Assembly (NCBI GenBank): GCA_015065385.1
Contig: SVQK01000024.1
Span: forward strand, 43,569 to 107,568
Direction of reading: 5' to 3'
Source: Oscillospiraceae bacterium
Lineage (GTDB): Bacteria > Bacillota > Clostridia > Oscillospirales > CAG-272
Length of the DNA: 64,000 nt
The position numbers and the translations under genes are program-made. Below are positions 42,160 to 50,350 of this stretch, in pieces (position 1 is the first letter of the stretch; each line of letters opens with the position of its first letter). The notes under the pieces are model-generated. The model worked only from the letters and a program-made list of their open reading frames with translations. It was not told the DNA's origin and searched no databases.

Positions 42160-43080
42160 ATGGAAACAAAACGGAACCTCAAGTACTTCACTGCCCCCCC
42201 GATCAATGCCGGAACCATCATCGGCCTTGTTCTGATCGCGCTGGGCGCCATCTATGCCATCGCATTCGGCAGACGGTCCGCTTTCGTGGGCATCCTCGTG
42301 GCAATCGTCGGTTTTGCCGTCATGATCTTCTCCTCCGGCGGAAAGTCCACGGACTCCGACATCGACTTCCAGATCGCCGAGCGGGTCAAGAACCTGCAGG
42401 AAATGAACGAGAAGAAGCACGAAGTGTATGAGAAGTCCTTCCTGAAGCAGCGCAAGCCGATCGACCTCAAGGGCTACGACTTCGAGCCGAAGGAATCCGA
42501 ATTCTACTACAAGAAGGGCGCGGACGGCGTCGGACGGACCAACATCTATCAGGCCGTCAACATCATCTTTACCAGTGAGAAGGTCTATCTGCTCGGCAGA
42601 CGCTTCTCCATTCTGGACGAGAGCATCGACGAGGAGATCGAAGGCCAGTATTTCTACACCGAGCTGTCCAAGGCGACGGTCGAGGAGAAGGAATACCACT
42701 ATAAAAAAGGCGATTACGATATGAAGGCGAAGTACAGCGTCTTCCAGATCCTCAAGGACAACGGCGAGCCGATCCTCAAGATGTGCGTGGACACCGGCGC
42801 CGATATCGACACCTACACCGATCAGGTCACCCGCGTGATCGCAACCCGTCAGAAGGATCTCGCCAAGAGAGCCGAAGAGACCGCCGTCAGACGCGCCGAG
42901 TTCCGCGCGAAGGTCGCCGCCGAAAAGGAAGCCGAAGCCGAAGCAGTCGCCGCCGGCAAGTCTCCCGAAGAAATCGAAGCCGCGATCAAGGCCGCCGCTC
43001 AGGCCCTCGAAGACGCCAAGAAGCAGGCCAAGATGGCAGAGATCGAAGCCGAAAGAGATACGAGAAGAAAGCAGCACTGA
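42160..43080 (+). CDS. Membrane protein of unknown function with coiled C-terminal tail
   Basis: 306 residues. Two adjacent spans at about 17-36 (AGTIIGLVLIALGAIYAIAF) and 40-58 (AFVGILVAIVGFAVMIFSS). A cytoplasmic domain follows (about 60-235, including FTSEKVYLLGRRFSILDESIDEE), then a 70-residue charged helical tail rich in A, E and K. The middle part reads like a PH-like or DUF-type beta domain, but I cannot name the family. The strong promoter and good codon bias suggest real, moderate expression. Confidence 0.75.
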   Translation: METKRNLKYFTAPPINAGTIIGLVLIALGAIYAIAFGRRSAFVGILVAIVGFAVMIFSSGGKSTDSDIDFQIAERVKNLQEMNEKKHEVYEKSFLKQRKPIDLKGYDFEPKESEFYYKKGADGVGRTNIYQAVNIIFTSEKVYLLGRRFSILDESIDEEIEGQYFYTELSKATVEEKEYHYKKGDYDMKAKYSVFQILKDNGEPILKMCVDTGADIDTYTDQVTRVIATRQKDLAKRAEETAVRRAEFRAKVAAEKEAEAEAVAAGKSPEEIEAAIKAAAQALEDAKKQAKMAEIEAERDTRRKQH

Positions 43081-43102
43081 TTCACCCTCGTCGGCAGAAC
43101 GT

Positions 43103-43135
43103 CAGAGGATCCGGCATCCGGGTCCTCTGTTTTTT
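43103..43135 (+). terminator. Intrinsic terminator
   Basis: CAGAGGATCCGG pairs with CCGGGTCCTCTG (43103-43129), followed by TTTTTT. Confidence 0.9.
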
Positions 43136-43190
43136 GAATGCGGGGCAAAAGCCGGTCGCCGCAGACCGGAAACGGATACGGAGCAGTACG

Positions 43191-44117
43191 ATGGAAAAGA
43201 AGTATAAAAACGGAGAAGTCACCCTGACCTTTCAGACGGAGGGCGGGGAACCGGTCACCGACGTGGTGGAGTACATCACCTTCGGGGAAGGGCCGCGGGA
43301 TTTAGTCATGATCCCCGGGATCAGCGACGGGATGCGGACGGTGGAAGGGCTTGCCCTCCCGTTCTCCCTCGCCTATCACCGCTACGCACGAAATTTCCGT
43401 GTGTTTGCCATGAGCAGGCGGAGGAACATCCCCGAGGGCTACGCGATCCGGGATATGGCGCGCGATGTGCTGTCCGCGATGGACGAAATCGGCATCGGGC
43501 AGTCCGGACCTGTGGATGTCCTCGGCGTCTCGCAGGGCGGCATGATTTCGCAGGAGCTGGCCCTCACCGCGCCGGAGCGGGTCCGCCGTCTGGTTCTCGC
43601 CGTCACCATGCCCCGGCCCAATCCCACGGTGAACGACGTTCTCACCCGCTGGATCCGGATGGCGGAGGAGGGGGATATGGTCTCCCTGATGACGGACACG
43701 GCGGAGAGAACCTTCATCGGGGACCACGTCGCCGCGTATAAAGCCGCCTACGGGCTCTATGGACGTTTCAACGAGAAGATCCCGGGGGGAGTGCGCGGGC
43801 CTGAACGCTTCATCCGCGAGGCGAAAGCCTGTCTCGGGCATGACGCGTGGGACAGACTGCCCGGCTTGAAGATGCCCGTTCTCGTGCTCGGCGGAACCGA
43901 AGACCGGATCGTCAGCGGCGAGGCGTCGCGCGAACTGGCTTCCCGGATCCCCGACGCGCTGCTTCACATGTTCGAGGGCTACAGCCACGGCGCGTTCGAA
44001 CAGGCGGCGGATTTCCACGAGTGGATACTCGATTTCTTCACGGCCCCCGACGAAAGCGTGCGGAACATGCTGAAATTCCGCGGGCCGGAGCAGGAGAAGA
44101 CGCCGTTTCCGTTCTAA
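43191..44117 (+). CDS. Alpha/beta hydrolase
   Basis: 308 residues. Catalytic triad: nucleophile Ser in GVSQGGM (about 113), Asp in LGGTEDRIVSG, His in GYSHGAFE. The oxyanion region is IPGISDGM. An alpha/beta hydrolase-1 type esterase, lipase or lactonase; the substrate is not predictable. There is no signal peptide. The ribosome binding site before 43191 is weak. It ends one base before repeat copy B. Confidence 0.87.
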   Translation: MEKKYKNGEVTLTFQTEGGEPVTDVVEYITFGEGPRDLVMIPGISDGMRTVEGLALPFSLAYHRYARNFRVFAMSRRRNIPEGYAIRDMARDVLSAMDEIGIGQSGPVDVLGVSQGGMISQELALTAPERVRRLVLAVTMPRPNPTVNDVLTRWIRMAEEGDMVSLMTDTAERTFIGDHVAAYKAAYGLYGRFNEKIPGGVRGPERFIREAKACLGHDAWDRLPGLKMPVLVLGGTEDRIVSGEASRELASRIPDALLHMFEGYSHGAFEQAADFHEWILDFFTAPDESVRNMLKFRGPEQEKTPFPF

Positions 44118-44453
44118 TACTGTTTCGCTTCTAAACGGTTTGATTGTGGACAGAACAGCTCTGACAAGTTTTGCCTGTACAACCTCACTATGGCTCCCTT
44201 GACCAATGCGCGACTGAAGCTCTTTGACCTCCGGCTGCACAAGCAGAGACCGCGCGAGGACACTGGGATACACTGTGAGACTTCGATTCAGATGTGAGCT
44301 GTCAGGTTATGCTCCTCGGCCAAGGAAACCCCCGCACGGGGGGAAACCTGCGGCCAGAGCTGGTGTCCCCCCGTGCCTCCCGCCCTGAGCAGGGCATCCA
44401 ATTCATGAAACGCGCAGCGTTTCATTCCTTCTTATCCCTTTAGAAGGGATATA
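44118..44453 (-). repeat. Intergenic structured repeat, copy B
   Basis: About 336 bases, the inverted counterpart of 38298-38723. Read on the minus strand it has the stem GAAACGC-TGC-GCGTTTC (44407-44423), the hairpin GCACGGGGGG/CCCCCCGTGC (44334-44376), the CTGTCCTCGCGCG-like segment and the conserved end GAAACAGTA. The palindromic 50-base insert of copy A is absent. Its first bases directly follow the T-tract of the terminator at 44454-44495 on the minus strand. Confidence 0.85.
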
Positions 44454-44495
44454 GTAAAAAACCGGGGCAGGTCTCAGACGACTTGTCCCGGATTT
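44454..44495 (-). terminator. Terminator of the 2-oxoacid:ferredoxin oxidoreductase operon
   Basis: On the minus strand CCGGG...GTC pairs with GAC...CCCGG (44462-44491), followed by TTTTTT (to 44456). Confidence 0.8.
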
Positions 44496-44509
44496 TATGC
44501 CGTTACCCT

Positions 44510-45046
44510 TTACGCTTCGTATTCCCATCCAAGGCGGAGGGCTTTTTTGTTTTTATCGATCAGAGCCGCTCTGGAGGGGGGAATGCTCCCGACGAGGAAC
44601 TCCTCAAATTCGTCGATGCCGAAAATGCCGGTTTTCTTCAGGATCGCGCCGAGCATGATCACGTTTGCGAATCCCATCAGGTCGTTCTCGTTGGCCAGTC
44701 CGGTCACGGGGACGTACACGGCCTGAATGTCGCTGCGGCTGCTCTTTTTATCCACCAGCGTGGAGTCGCAGAAGAGCGTGCCGCCCGCCGCGATCTTCGG
44801 CTCGAACTTGTCGAAGGAGGGGAGGTTCATCGCCACCAACACGTCCGGAGAGGATACGCTGGGGGAGCCGATCTCGCCGTCGGAGATGACCACGGTGCAG
44901 TTGGAGGTGCCGCCGCGCATTTCAGGGCCGTAGGAGGGGAGGAAGGTTACGTTCTTGCCGAGGTGCATCCCCGTCTTCGCCATCTGCTTGCCGGAGAACT
45001 GAATGCCCTGACCGCCGCTGCCCGCGAAAATGAATGTAGTCGTCAT
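44510..45046 (-). CDS. 2-oxoacid:ferredoxin oxidoreductase, gamma subunit
   Basis: 178 residues. It begins MTTTFIFAGSGGQGIQFSGKQMA, the gamma-subunit signature, with PSYGPEMRGGTSNCTVVIS and DVLVAMNLPSFDKF. It completes a four-subunit enzyme that converts a 2-oxoacid plus CoA to acyl-CoA and reduced ferredoxin. The start at 45046 is preferred (GGAGA upstream); the frame runs to 45088. Last gene of the operon, 16 bases after the beta subunit. Confidence 0.93.
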   Translation of the reverse strand: MTTTFIFAGSGGQGIQFSGKQMAKTGMHLGKNVTFLPSYGPEMRGGTSNCTVVISDGEIGSPSVSSPDVLVAMNLPSFDKFEPKIAAGGTLFCDSTLVDKKSSRSDIQAVYVPVTGLANENDLMGFANVIMLGAILKKTGIFGIDEFEEFLVGSIPPSRAALIDKNKKALRLGWEYEA

Positions 45047-45062
45047 GTCCTCGTCTCCTTTC

Positions 45063-45833
45063 TCACTGTCCGTCTGCGGGCGGATCATCCCGCAGCGCTT
45101 CGCCGTCTTTGTACACGCCGAGGGGGTAATAGGGGATCATGTTGTCCCGGAGCCACTTGAGCGCGTCGGAGGGAGAGAGGCCCCAGTTGGTCGGGCAGGT
45201 GGAGAGCACTTCCACAATGGAAAAGCCCTTCTTGTCCAGCTGATTCTGGAATGCCTTCTTGATCATCTTTTTCGCCTGCATGACGTTCTTCGGGCAGTCC
45301 ACGGTGACTCTGGCCGCGAGCGCGACGCCGTCCAGCGTGGAGAGCATTTCGCAGACGCGGATCGGGTTGCCCTGAACGCTCCGCTTCCGTCCGTAGGGAG
45401 AGGTGGTGGTCACCTGACCGGGGATGGTCGTGGGAGCCATTTGTCCGCCCGTCATGCCGTAGATGCAGTTGTTGATGAAGATCACGGTGATGTTTTCGCC
45501 GCGGGTTGCAGCGTGTACGGTTTCCGCGGTGCCGATCGCCGCGAGGTCGCCGTCGCCCTGATAGGTGAACACGACCGTGTCGGGATGCGTGCGCTTGACG
45601 CCTGTCGCAACAGCGGGAGCCCGTCCGTGCGCCGCTTCGATCATATCGCACTCAAAGTAGTTGTACGCGAATACCGAGCATCCGACAGGCGCGATCCCGA
45701 CGGTGGTGTCGAGAATCCCGAGCTCGTCGATGGTTTCCGCCACGAGACGGTGTACGATCCCGTGGGTACAGCCGGGGCAGTAGTGAAGCGGCACGTCCGT
45801 CAGCGCCGCGGGTCTGTCAAAAACTGTTTTCAT
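45063..45833 (-). CDS. 2-oxoacid:ferredoxin oxidoreductase, beta (thiamine diphosphate) subunit
   Basis: 256 residues. [14 protein letters not shown] at the N-terminus, and the thiamine diphosphate motif GDGDLAAIG...[16 protein letters not shown]. The C-terminal part binds the partner subunits. Start at 45833; the longer frame to 46067 runs into the alpha gene. VOR/KOR type (branched-chain or 2-oxoglutarate); the substrate cannot be told from these motifs. Confidence 0.93.
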   Translation of the reverse strand: MKTVFDRPAALTDVPLHYCPGCTHGIVHRLVAETIDELGILDTTVGIAPVGCSVFAYNYFECDMIEAAHGRAPAVATGVKRTHPDTVVFTYQGDGDLAAIGTAETVHAATRGENITVIFINNCIYGMTGGQMAPTTIPGQVTTTSPYGRKRSVQGNPIRVCEMLSTLDGVALAARVTVDCPKNVMQAKKMIKKAFQNQLDKKGFSIVEVLSTCPTNWGLSPSDALKWLRDNMIPYYPLGVYKDGEALRDDPPADGQ

Positions 45834-45856
45834 CTGTCTCTTACCTCCCGTCCGAA

Positions 45857-46918
45857 TCAGATCGATTTGCCCAGTTTCAGGATTTCCGCCGTGACCTCTT
45901 CCACGGAGGGGATCATGCCGCCCGTGCGTCCGAAGAAGGACACCGGACGTTTCCCGTTGACCGCCAGACGGACGTCGTCCACCATCTGGCCCATGGACAT
46001 TTCCACGGACAGGAAGGCCTTCGCCGTATCCGCCAGCTCGAAGAGCCTCTTCTTCGGGAAGGGCCACAGGGTGATGGGACGGAGCAGGCCCGCCTTTACG
46101 CCCTCTTTTCTGGCCGCCGCGATCGCGCTCTTGGCGATCCGGGCTGTGATGCCGAACGCGACGAGGATCACGTCCGCGTCCTCGGTCATGACTTCCTCAT
46201 AGCGGACTTCTTCGGCTTCCACCTTCGCGTACCGCTCGTACCGGGTGAGGATGGACTGTTCGAGCTTGTCCGGTTCGATGAAAAGGGAGTTGACGATGTT
46301 CTTTTTCCGCTTGCCCTTCGTGCCGTTCGTGGCCCAGTCCTTTTCGGGAAGCTCCCGCTTCGGGAAGACGGAGAAGTCCACGGGCTCCATCATCTGCCCG
46401 AGCGCGCCGTCCGCAAGGAGCATCGCCGGCATCCGGTAGGTGTCCGCGAGATCGAACGCCTCCGCCGTAAGGGACGCCATTTCCTGCACCGAGGAGGGGG
46501 CGAGGACGATCAGGCGCAGATCCCCGTGACCGACGCCGCGGGTGGCCTGATAGTAGTCCTGCTGGGAGGGCTGAATGCCGCCGAGGCCCGGACCGCCGCG
46601 CTGAACGTTGACGATCAGGCAGGGAAGATCGCAGCCCGCGATGTAGGAGATTCCCTCGGATTTCAGCGAGATTCCCGGGGAGGAGGAGGACGTCATGGCT
46701 CTCGTTCCGGAGGCGGACGCGCCCATCAGCATGTTGATCGCCGCCACTTCGCTTTCCGCCTGGAGGCAGAGACCGCCGACCTTGGGCAGCCGCCGCGCCA
46801 TGTATTCCGCAACCTCGGTCTGGGGGGTGATGGGATAGCCGAAGAAATACAGACATCCCGCGGAGATGGCCGCTTCGGCGATGGCTTCGTTGCCCTTCAT
46901 CAATACTTTTTCAGACAT
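45857..46918 (-). CDS. vorB: 2-oxoacid:ferredoxin oxidoreductase, alpha subunit (VorB-like)
   Basis: 353 residues. It begins [22 protein letters not shown], then [46 protein letters not shown] and [19 protein letters not shown]. The size and start match VorB of 3-methyl-2-oxobutanoate:ferredoxin oxidoreductase, but KorA-type proteins look alike. It forms the catalytic dimer with the beta subunit. It lies 12 bases after the ferredoxin gene. Confidence 0.9.
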   Translation of the reverse strand: MSEKVLMKGNEAIAEAAISAGCLYFFGYPITPQTEVAEYMARRLPKVGGLCLQAESEVAAINMLMGASASGTRAMTSSSSPGISLKSEGISYIAGCDLPCLIVNVQRGGPGLGGIQPSQQDYYQATRGVGHGDLRLIVLAPSSVQEMASLTAEAFDLADTYRMPAMLLADGALGQMMEPVDFSVFPKRELPEKDWATNGTKGKRKKNIVNSLFIEPDKLEQSILTRYERYAKVEAEEVRYEEVMTEDADVILVAFGITARIAKSAIAAARKEGVKAGLLRPITLWPFPKKRLFELADTAKAFLSVEMSMGQMVDDVRLAVNGKRPVSFFGRTGGMIPSVEEVTAEILKLGKSI

Positions 46919-46930
46919 ATCGCACCTCCG

Positions 46931-47143
46931 TCAACCGTCTTTTTCGACCTTGATCACGCAGTCGGGGCACATCGTGGCGCACATGGCGCAGGCGATGCAC
47001 TTCTCCTGATCCGTAATGACCGCCGGGTGGTAGCCCTTGGCGTTCAGCGCGGAAGTGTCCAGCGCGAGGATTTTTTTCGGACATGCTTCGACGCAGAGGC
47101 CGCAGCCCTTGCACCGGTCGGTCCGGAATGTAACTTTATTCAT
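46931..47143 (-). CDS. 4Fe-4S ferredoxin-type delta subunit
   Basis: 70 residues. Two CxxCxxCxxxCP clusters, CKGCGLCVEACP and CIACAMCATMCP, each binding one 4Fe-4S centre. It is the electron-transfer subunit of the oxidoreductase. AGGAGG lies upstream. Confidence 0.95.
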   Translation of the reverse strand: MNKVTFRTDRCKGCGLCVEACPKKILALDTSALNAKGYHPAVITDQEKCIACAMCATMCPDCVIKVEKDG

Positions 47144-47220
47144 TTTTTCCTCCTGAAATGAATCTTCAGAGCGTCATCGGATGAATCGTCTTTCAGAACA
47201 GCCGGCGGCCGATTCGTTCC

Positions 47221-47913
47221 TTAAAACAATTGGCGGGTCACCTGTTCCATGGGAAAGAGGAGTCCGTCGTCGAGTCCGGCGGAGCGGAACGCTTCGGGCA
47301 AACCGGGGACCAGCGAGGTCATGTAGCAGTGGCAGAACAGGGGAAGGGAACAGGCTCGCGCGCATTCCTCCGCGTACCGCACCGAGGAGAGCACATCCTC
47401 CGCCGCCGTTTCCGCGCCGAGGTTGGAGTTGTTCACCAAAGCCGTCGGTCTCAGCCCTGACGCCTCAGCGATCTCCTCCATGCAGTCTCGCGCTCCTTCC
47501 GGCGTTGCGATGAGCGGGCGAAACCGGTTGACCACGAAGAACACCGCTGCCTCCGCCGCAAGAAGCTCCGAGCGGAACATCCCGAGCGCCACGGCTCCGT
47601 CGTCCCCGCCCACGTCCACGGCGGTGAAGCCCGGCGCGTGAACGGCCGCTCTCAGCGCGGAGGGGATCATCGGGATGTCCACGTTGGAGTTGGCGAATTC
47701 CGGAAGAAGGGGCTCGACGCCGTTTGACCGGAGAAGCTCCGCGGCGTCCGCCGTCCGGAAATACGGGTTCACCGTGTCGAGATCGGCGATCCGCGCGGGC
47801 AGATCCGGGTTCCGCCTTTTGACAGCGAGTGCGAGGTTGACGGCGAAATTGGTCTTTCCGCTGCCGTAATGGCCGACCACGACGGTACACGGCCTGACAA
47901 GCGATTCGTTCAT
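47221..47913 (-). CDS. P-loop NTPase (MinD/ParA-like) upstream of the oxidoreductase operon
   Basis: 230 residues. Walker A VVGHYGSGKTNFAVNLALA (about 12-30), IADLDTVNPYFR and FTAVDVGGDDGAVALG (Walker B region), NNSNLG late. The SIMIBI-class layout suggests an ATPase or GTPase that may help maturation or metal-cluster loading; this is inference. It lies 77 bases before the ferredoxin gene with no terminator, so it probably heads the operon. Confidence 0.8.
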   Translation of the reverse strand: MNESLVRPCTVVVGHYGSGKTNFAVNLALAVKRRNPDLPARIADLDTVNPYFRTADAAELLRSNGVEPLLPEFANSNVDIPMIPSALRAAVHAPGFTAVDVGGDDGAVALGMFRSELLAAEAAVFFVVNRFRPLIATPEGARDCMEEIAEASGLRPTALVNNSNLGAETAAEDVLSSVRYAEECARACSLPLFCHCYMTSLVPGLPEAFRSAGLDDGLLFPMEQVTRQLF

Positions 47914-47942
47914 AGCTCCTCCCTTTCTGAAGGGTTTCTGTT

Positions 47943-47950
47943 ATTATACC
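47943..47950 (-). promoter_or_regulatory. Extended -10 promoter of the oxidoreductase operon
   Basis: On the minus strand TGGTATAAT (TGn plus TATAAT at 47943-47948). No convincing -35. Confidence 0.45.
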
Positions 47951-48108
47951 ACGCTTCGGCGCAAAAAGAAAGAGGGAATTGTGAACAGGAGTGCATAAAT
48001 ATACCCGCGATATTCACTTCGCTTTTGTGGGACTTTTCCTTTTTTGCCGTCCTCCGCCCGGATCGGACAAAAAACAGCCGAAGGAGCGGAGAAATTCATG
48101 AAAAGGGT

Positions 48109-48137
48109 TTGAAAAACGCGCGGCAGTATGCTATAAT
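48109..48137 (+). promoter_or_regulatory. cdaA promoter
   Basis: TTGAAA (48109-48114), 17 bases, TATAAT (48132-48137). Confidence 0.8.
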
Positions 48138-48168
48138 AGACTACTCGTATCATAGGGGAGGTGTTTTC

Positions 48169-49068
48169 GTGCGACCGCTGCTTATCGCTGTCCCGCAGCA
48201 GCTGACGGATCTGTGGGATATCGTCCGGAGGATCTCGTTTCTGGACGTGCTCGATATTCTGCTCGTGTCCGTGCTGCTGTACTATCTCTTCAAGTTCGTC
48301 CGGGAAAGACGGGCCGGCAAGCTGGCAATGGGCGTTCTGCTCCTGATCGCCGCGAACATCCTCGTTCATGTGCTGGATATGTATCTCTTGCGGTTCATTC
48401 TGCAGAACATCATTCAGGTCGGGTTCATCACCCTCGTGATCCTCTTCCAGCCCGAGATCCGGTCCATGCTTGAAAAGGTGGGCGCGACGCCCATGAAGGG
48501 ATTCCGGTCCCTCGGCGAATCGCGGGATCTGGACGCGGTCCACACCATGATCGGCGAGGTGACGCAGGCCGTCGGGGATCTGTCCGAATCGAAAACCGGC
48601 GCCCTGATCGTGTTCGAGCGCACGACCAAGCTCGGCGACCTGATCCTGACGGGAACCGTCATCGACGCCTTTCCCGCCGCGTTTCTCATCAAAAACATTT
48701 TCTACAACAAAGCTCCCATGCACGACGGCGCGATGATCATCCGCAACGGGCGCATCAACGCCGCCGGCTGCCTCCTCCCCCTTTCCTCCAATCCGGACAT
48801 CAGCAAGGATCTGGGAACCAGACACCGCGCCGGACTGGGCATGAGCGAAAACAGCGACGCCGTGGTGGTGATCGTGTCGGAGGAAACGGGAACCATTTCC
48901 ACCGCCGTCGAAGGAAAGCTGACCCGGGACTATTCTCCCGACACGCTGAGAACGTTTCTGACGGGCGCTCTTCTCGGAGACGGGGGGCGGAAACGCTTCG
49001 GATTCCCCAACCTCGGACGGGAACGCGCCGGTTCCCCGGAAAAAAAGACCCGCCCGAACGCGGAATGA
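48169..49068 (+). CDS. cdaA: Diadenylate cyclase CdaA
   Basis: 299 residues. Three N-terminal membrane spans (LDILLVSVLLYYLFKF; MGVLLLIAANILVHVLDMY; IIQVGFITLVILFQP). DAC domain with MHDGAMIIRNGRINAAGC (DGA motif) and GTRHRAGLGMSENSDAVVVIVSEETG (RHR motif), so the active site is intact. It makes c-di-AMP from two ATP. The start is GTG at 48169, with GGGGAGG seven bases upstream; the frame upstream is unrelated. Coupled to cdaR. Confidence 0.96.
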   Translation: MRPLLIAVPQQLTDLWDIVRRISFLDVLDILLVSVLLYYLFKFVRERRAGKLAMGVLLLIAANILVHVLDMYLLRFILQNIIQVGFITLVILFQPEIRSMLEKVGATPMKGFRSLGESRDLDAVHTMIGEVTQAVGDLSESKTGALIVFERTTKLGDLILTGTVIDAFPAAFLIKNIFYNKAPMHDGAMIIRNGRINAAGCLLPLSSNPDISKDLGTRHRAGLGMSENSDAVVVIVSEETGTISTAVEGKLTRDYSPDTLRTFLTGALLGDGGRKRFGFPNLGRERAGSPEKKTRPNAE

Positions 49069-49087
49069 GCGGAAGGAGGCATGCGCG

Positions 49088-50350
49088 ATGAAAGAATCCG
49101 GACCGGAAATGACCCGGTTCTCAGCCGTCAATCTTGTGGCATGGCTTCTCTGCCTTCTGGCCGCTTTCTGCCTTTGGCTTTACGTCATGACGGTGGAATC
49201 CCCCGAGCATGAGGAGATCTTTTCCCACCTCACCGTGGAGCTGAACGGGACGGAAGTCCTCGACCGGAATCACCTCGCCCTTTACAGCGGGTACGGCACG
49301 ATGGTGGACGTGACCCTGTCCGGCAAGAAAAGCGTGACCTCCAAGCTCACCGAACGGGATATCACCGTGACGGCGGATCTCTCGGGCATTTCCGAGGGCG
49401 GGCGGTACTCCTGCAAGGTCAATGTGGATACGCCTCCCGGATGCAAGCTCTCCGCCATCTCTCAGGAGTATATCTCCGTGCTCGTGGACGAGAGCGTGAC
49501 CGCGTATCTGGATCTGACCGAGCAGCGGGAGAACACGAATCTCCCGGAAAACTGCTTCGTCGGCACGGTGGAGCTTCCCACGGACAAGATCGCCGTCACC
49601 GGGCCGCGCAGCTACGTCAATTCCGTGAAGACCGCCCGCGTAATCCTCGATCTCAGCAACGTGCAGCGGACCGTCACCATGACGCAGGACGTGATCCTGC
49701 TCAATTCCCACGGCAACGAGGTCGATTCCCCCTATCTGGTTTACGAGCCGCAGAACATCACCGTGACGGTGCCCGTGTATAAATCCGTCGAGATTCCGGT
49801 TCCCCTGTCTTTCCGGTGGGGATTTCTGGATGAGACGAAAGCCGATGTCACGATCCTGCCCGAGACGGTCGTCGCAACGGGGGAACCCGATGTGATCGAT
49901 CAGGGCGGCTTATTGGATCCCGTGGTCATCGACGAAAAAACGGAACTCGATCCCAGCCAGCTCCAGATCTCGAAGATTGTGACGCTGTCGGGCAAGGAAG
50001 GCGTGACCCTGTCCCAGACCGCGGCGGCCGTCTCCGTGTCGGTCAATCCCGATATCAAGACGAGGCTGATTCTGGTACCCGGGACGAATATACTGGATAC
50101 CGGAGCCAGAGAAGGCGTCCACTACAAATGGGAGCGCGAACCCGTCGCCGTCACGTTCATGGGGCCGGTGGACGTGCTGCCCAAGCTGGCGGCGGACGAC
50201 GTGAATCTCGTCTTCGATATGAGCCCCTACAGCAGCAGCAACACCGGCACAGCCATCGTCCGGGCGGAGGTGAACGTCGATTCTCCCTACCGGAACGACG
50301 TGATCGCGCTGGGAAATTATGAAATCGCCGTGACCTTCACGGAAGAATGA
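49088..50350 (+). CDS. cdaR: YbbR-domain regulator of CdaA
   Basis: 420 residues. An N-terminal membrane span (VAWLLCLLAAFCLWLYVM, about 16-33) and then exported YbbR repeats (for example TVELNGTEVLDRNHLALYSG, FVGTVELPTDKIAVTGPRSYVNSV, VAVTFMGPVDVLPKLAADDV). It is the extracytoplasmic partner of CdaA in Firmicutes. The stop overlaps the start of the following gene (ATGA). In Bacillus glmM follows; here it does not. Confidence 0.92.
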   Translation: MKESGPEMTRFSAVNLVAWLLCLLAAFCLWLYVMTVESPEHEEIFSHLTVELNGTEVLDRNHLALYSGYGTMVDVTLSGKKSVTSKLTERDITVTADLSGISEGGRYSCKVNVDTPPGCKLSAISQEYISVLVDESVTAYLDLTEQRENTNLPENCFVGTVELPTDKIAVTGPRSYVNSVKTARVILDLSNVQRTVTMTQDVILLNSHGNEVDSPYLVYEPQNITVTVPVYKSVEIPVPLSFRWGFLDETKADVTILPETVVATGEPDVIDQGGLLDPVVIDEKTELDPSQLQISKIVTLSGKEGVTLSQTAAAVSVSVNPDIKTRLILVPGTNILDTGAREGVHYKWEREPVAVTFMGPVDVLPKLAADDVNLVFDMSPYSSSNTGTAIVRAEVNVDSPYRNDVIALGNYEIAVTFTEE

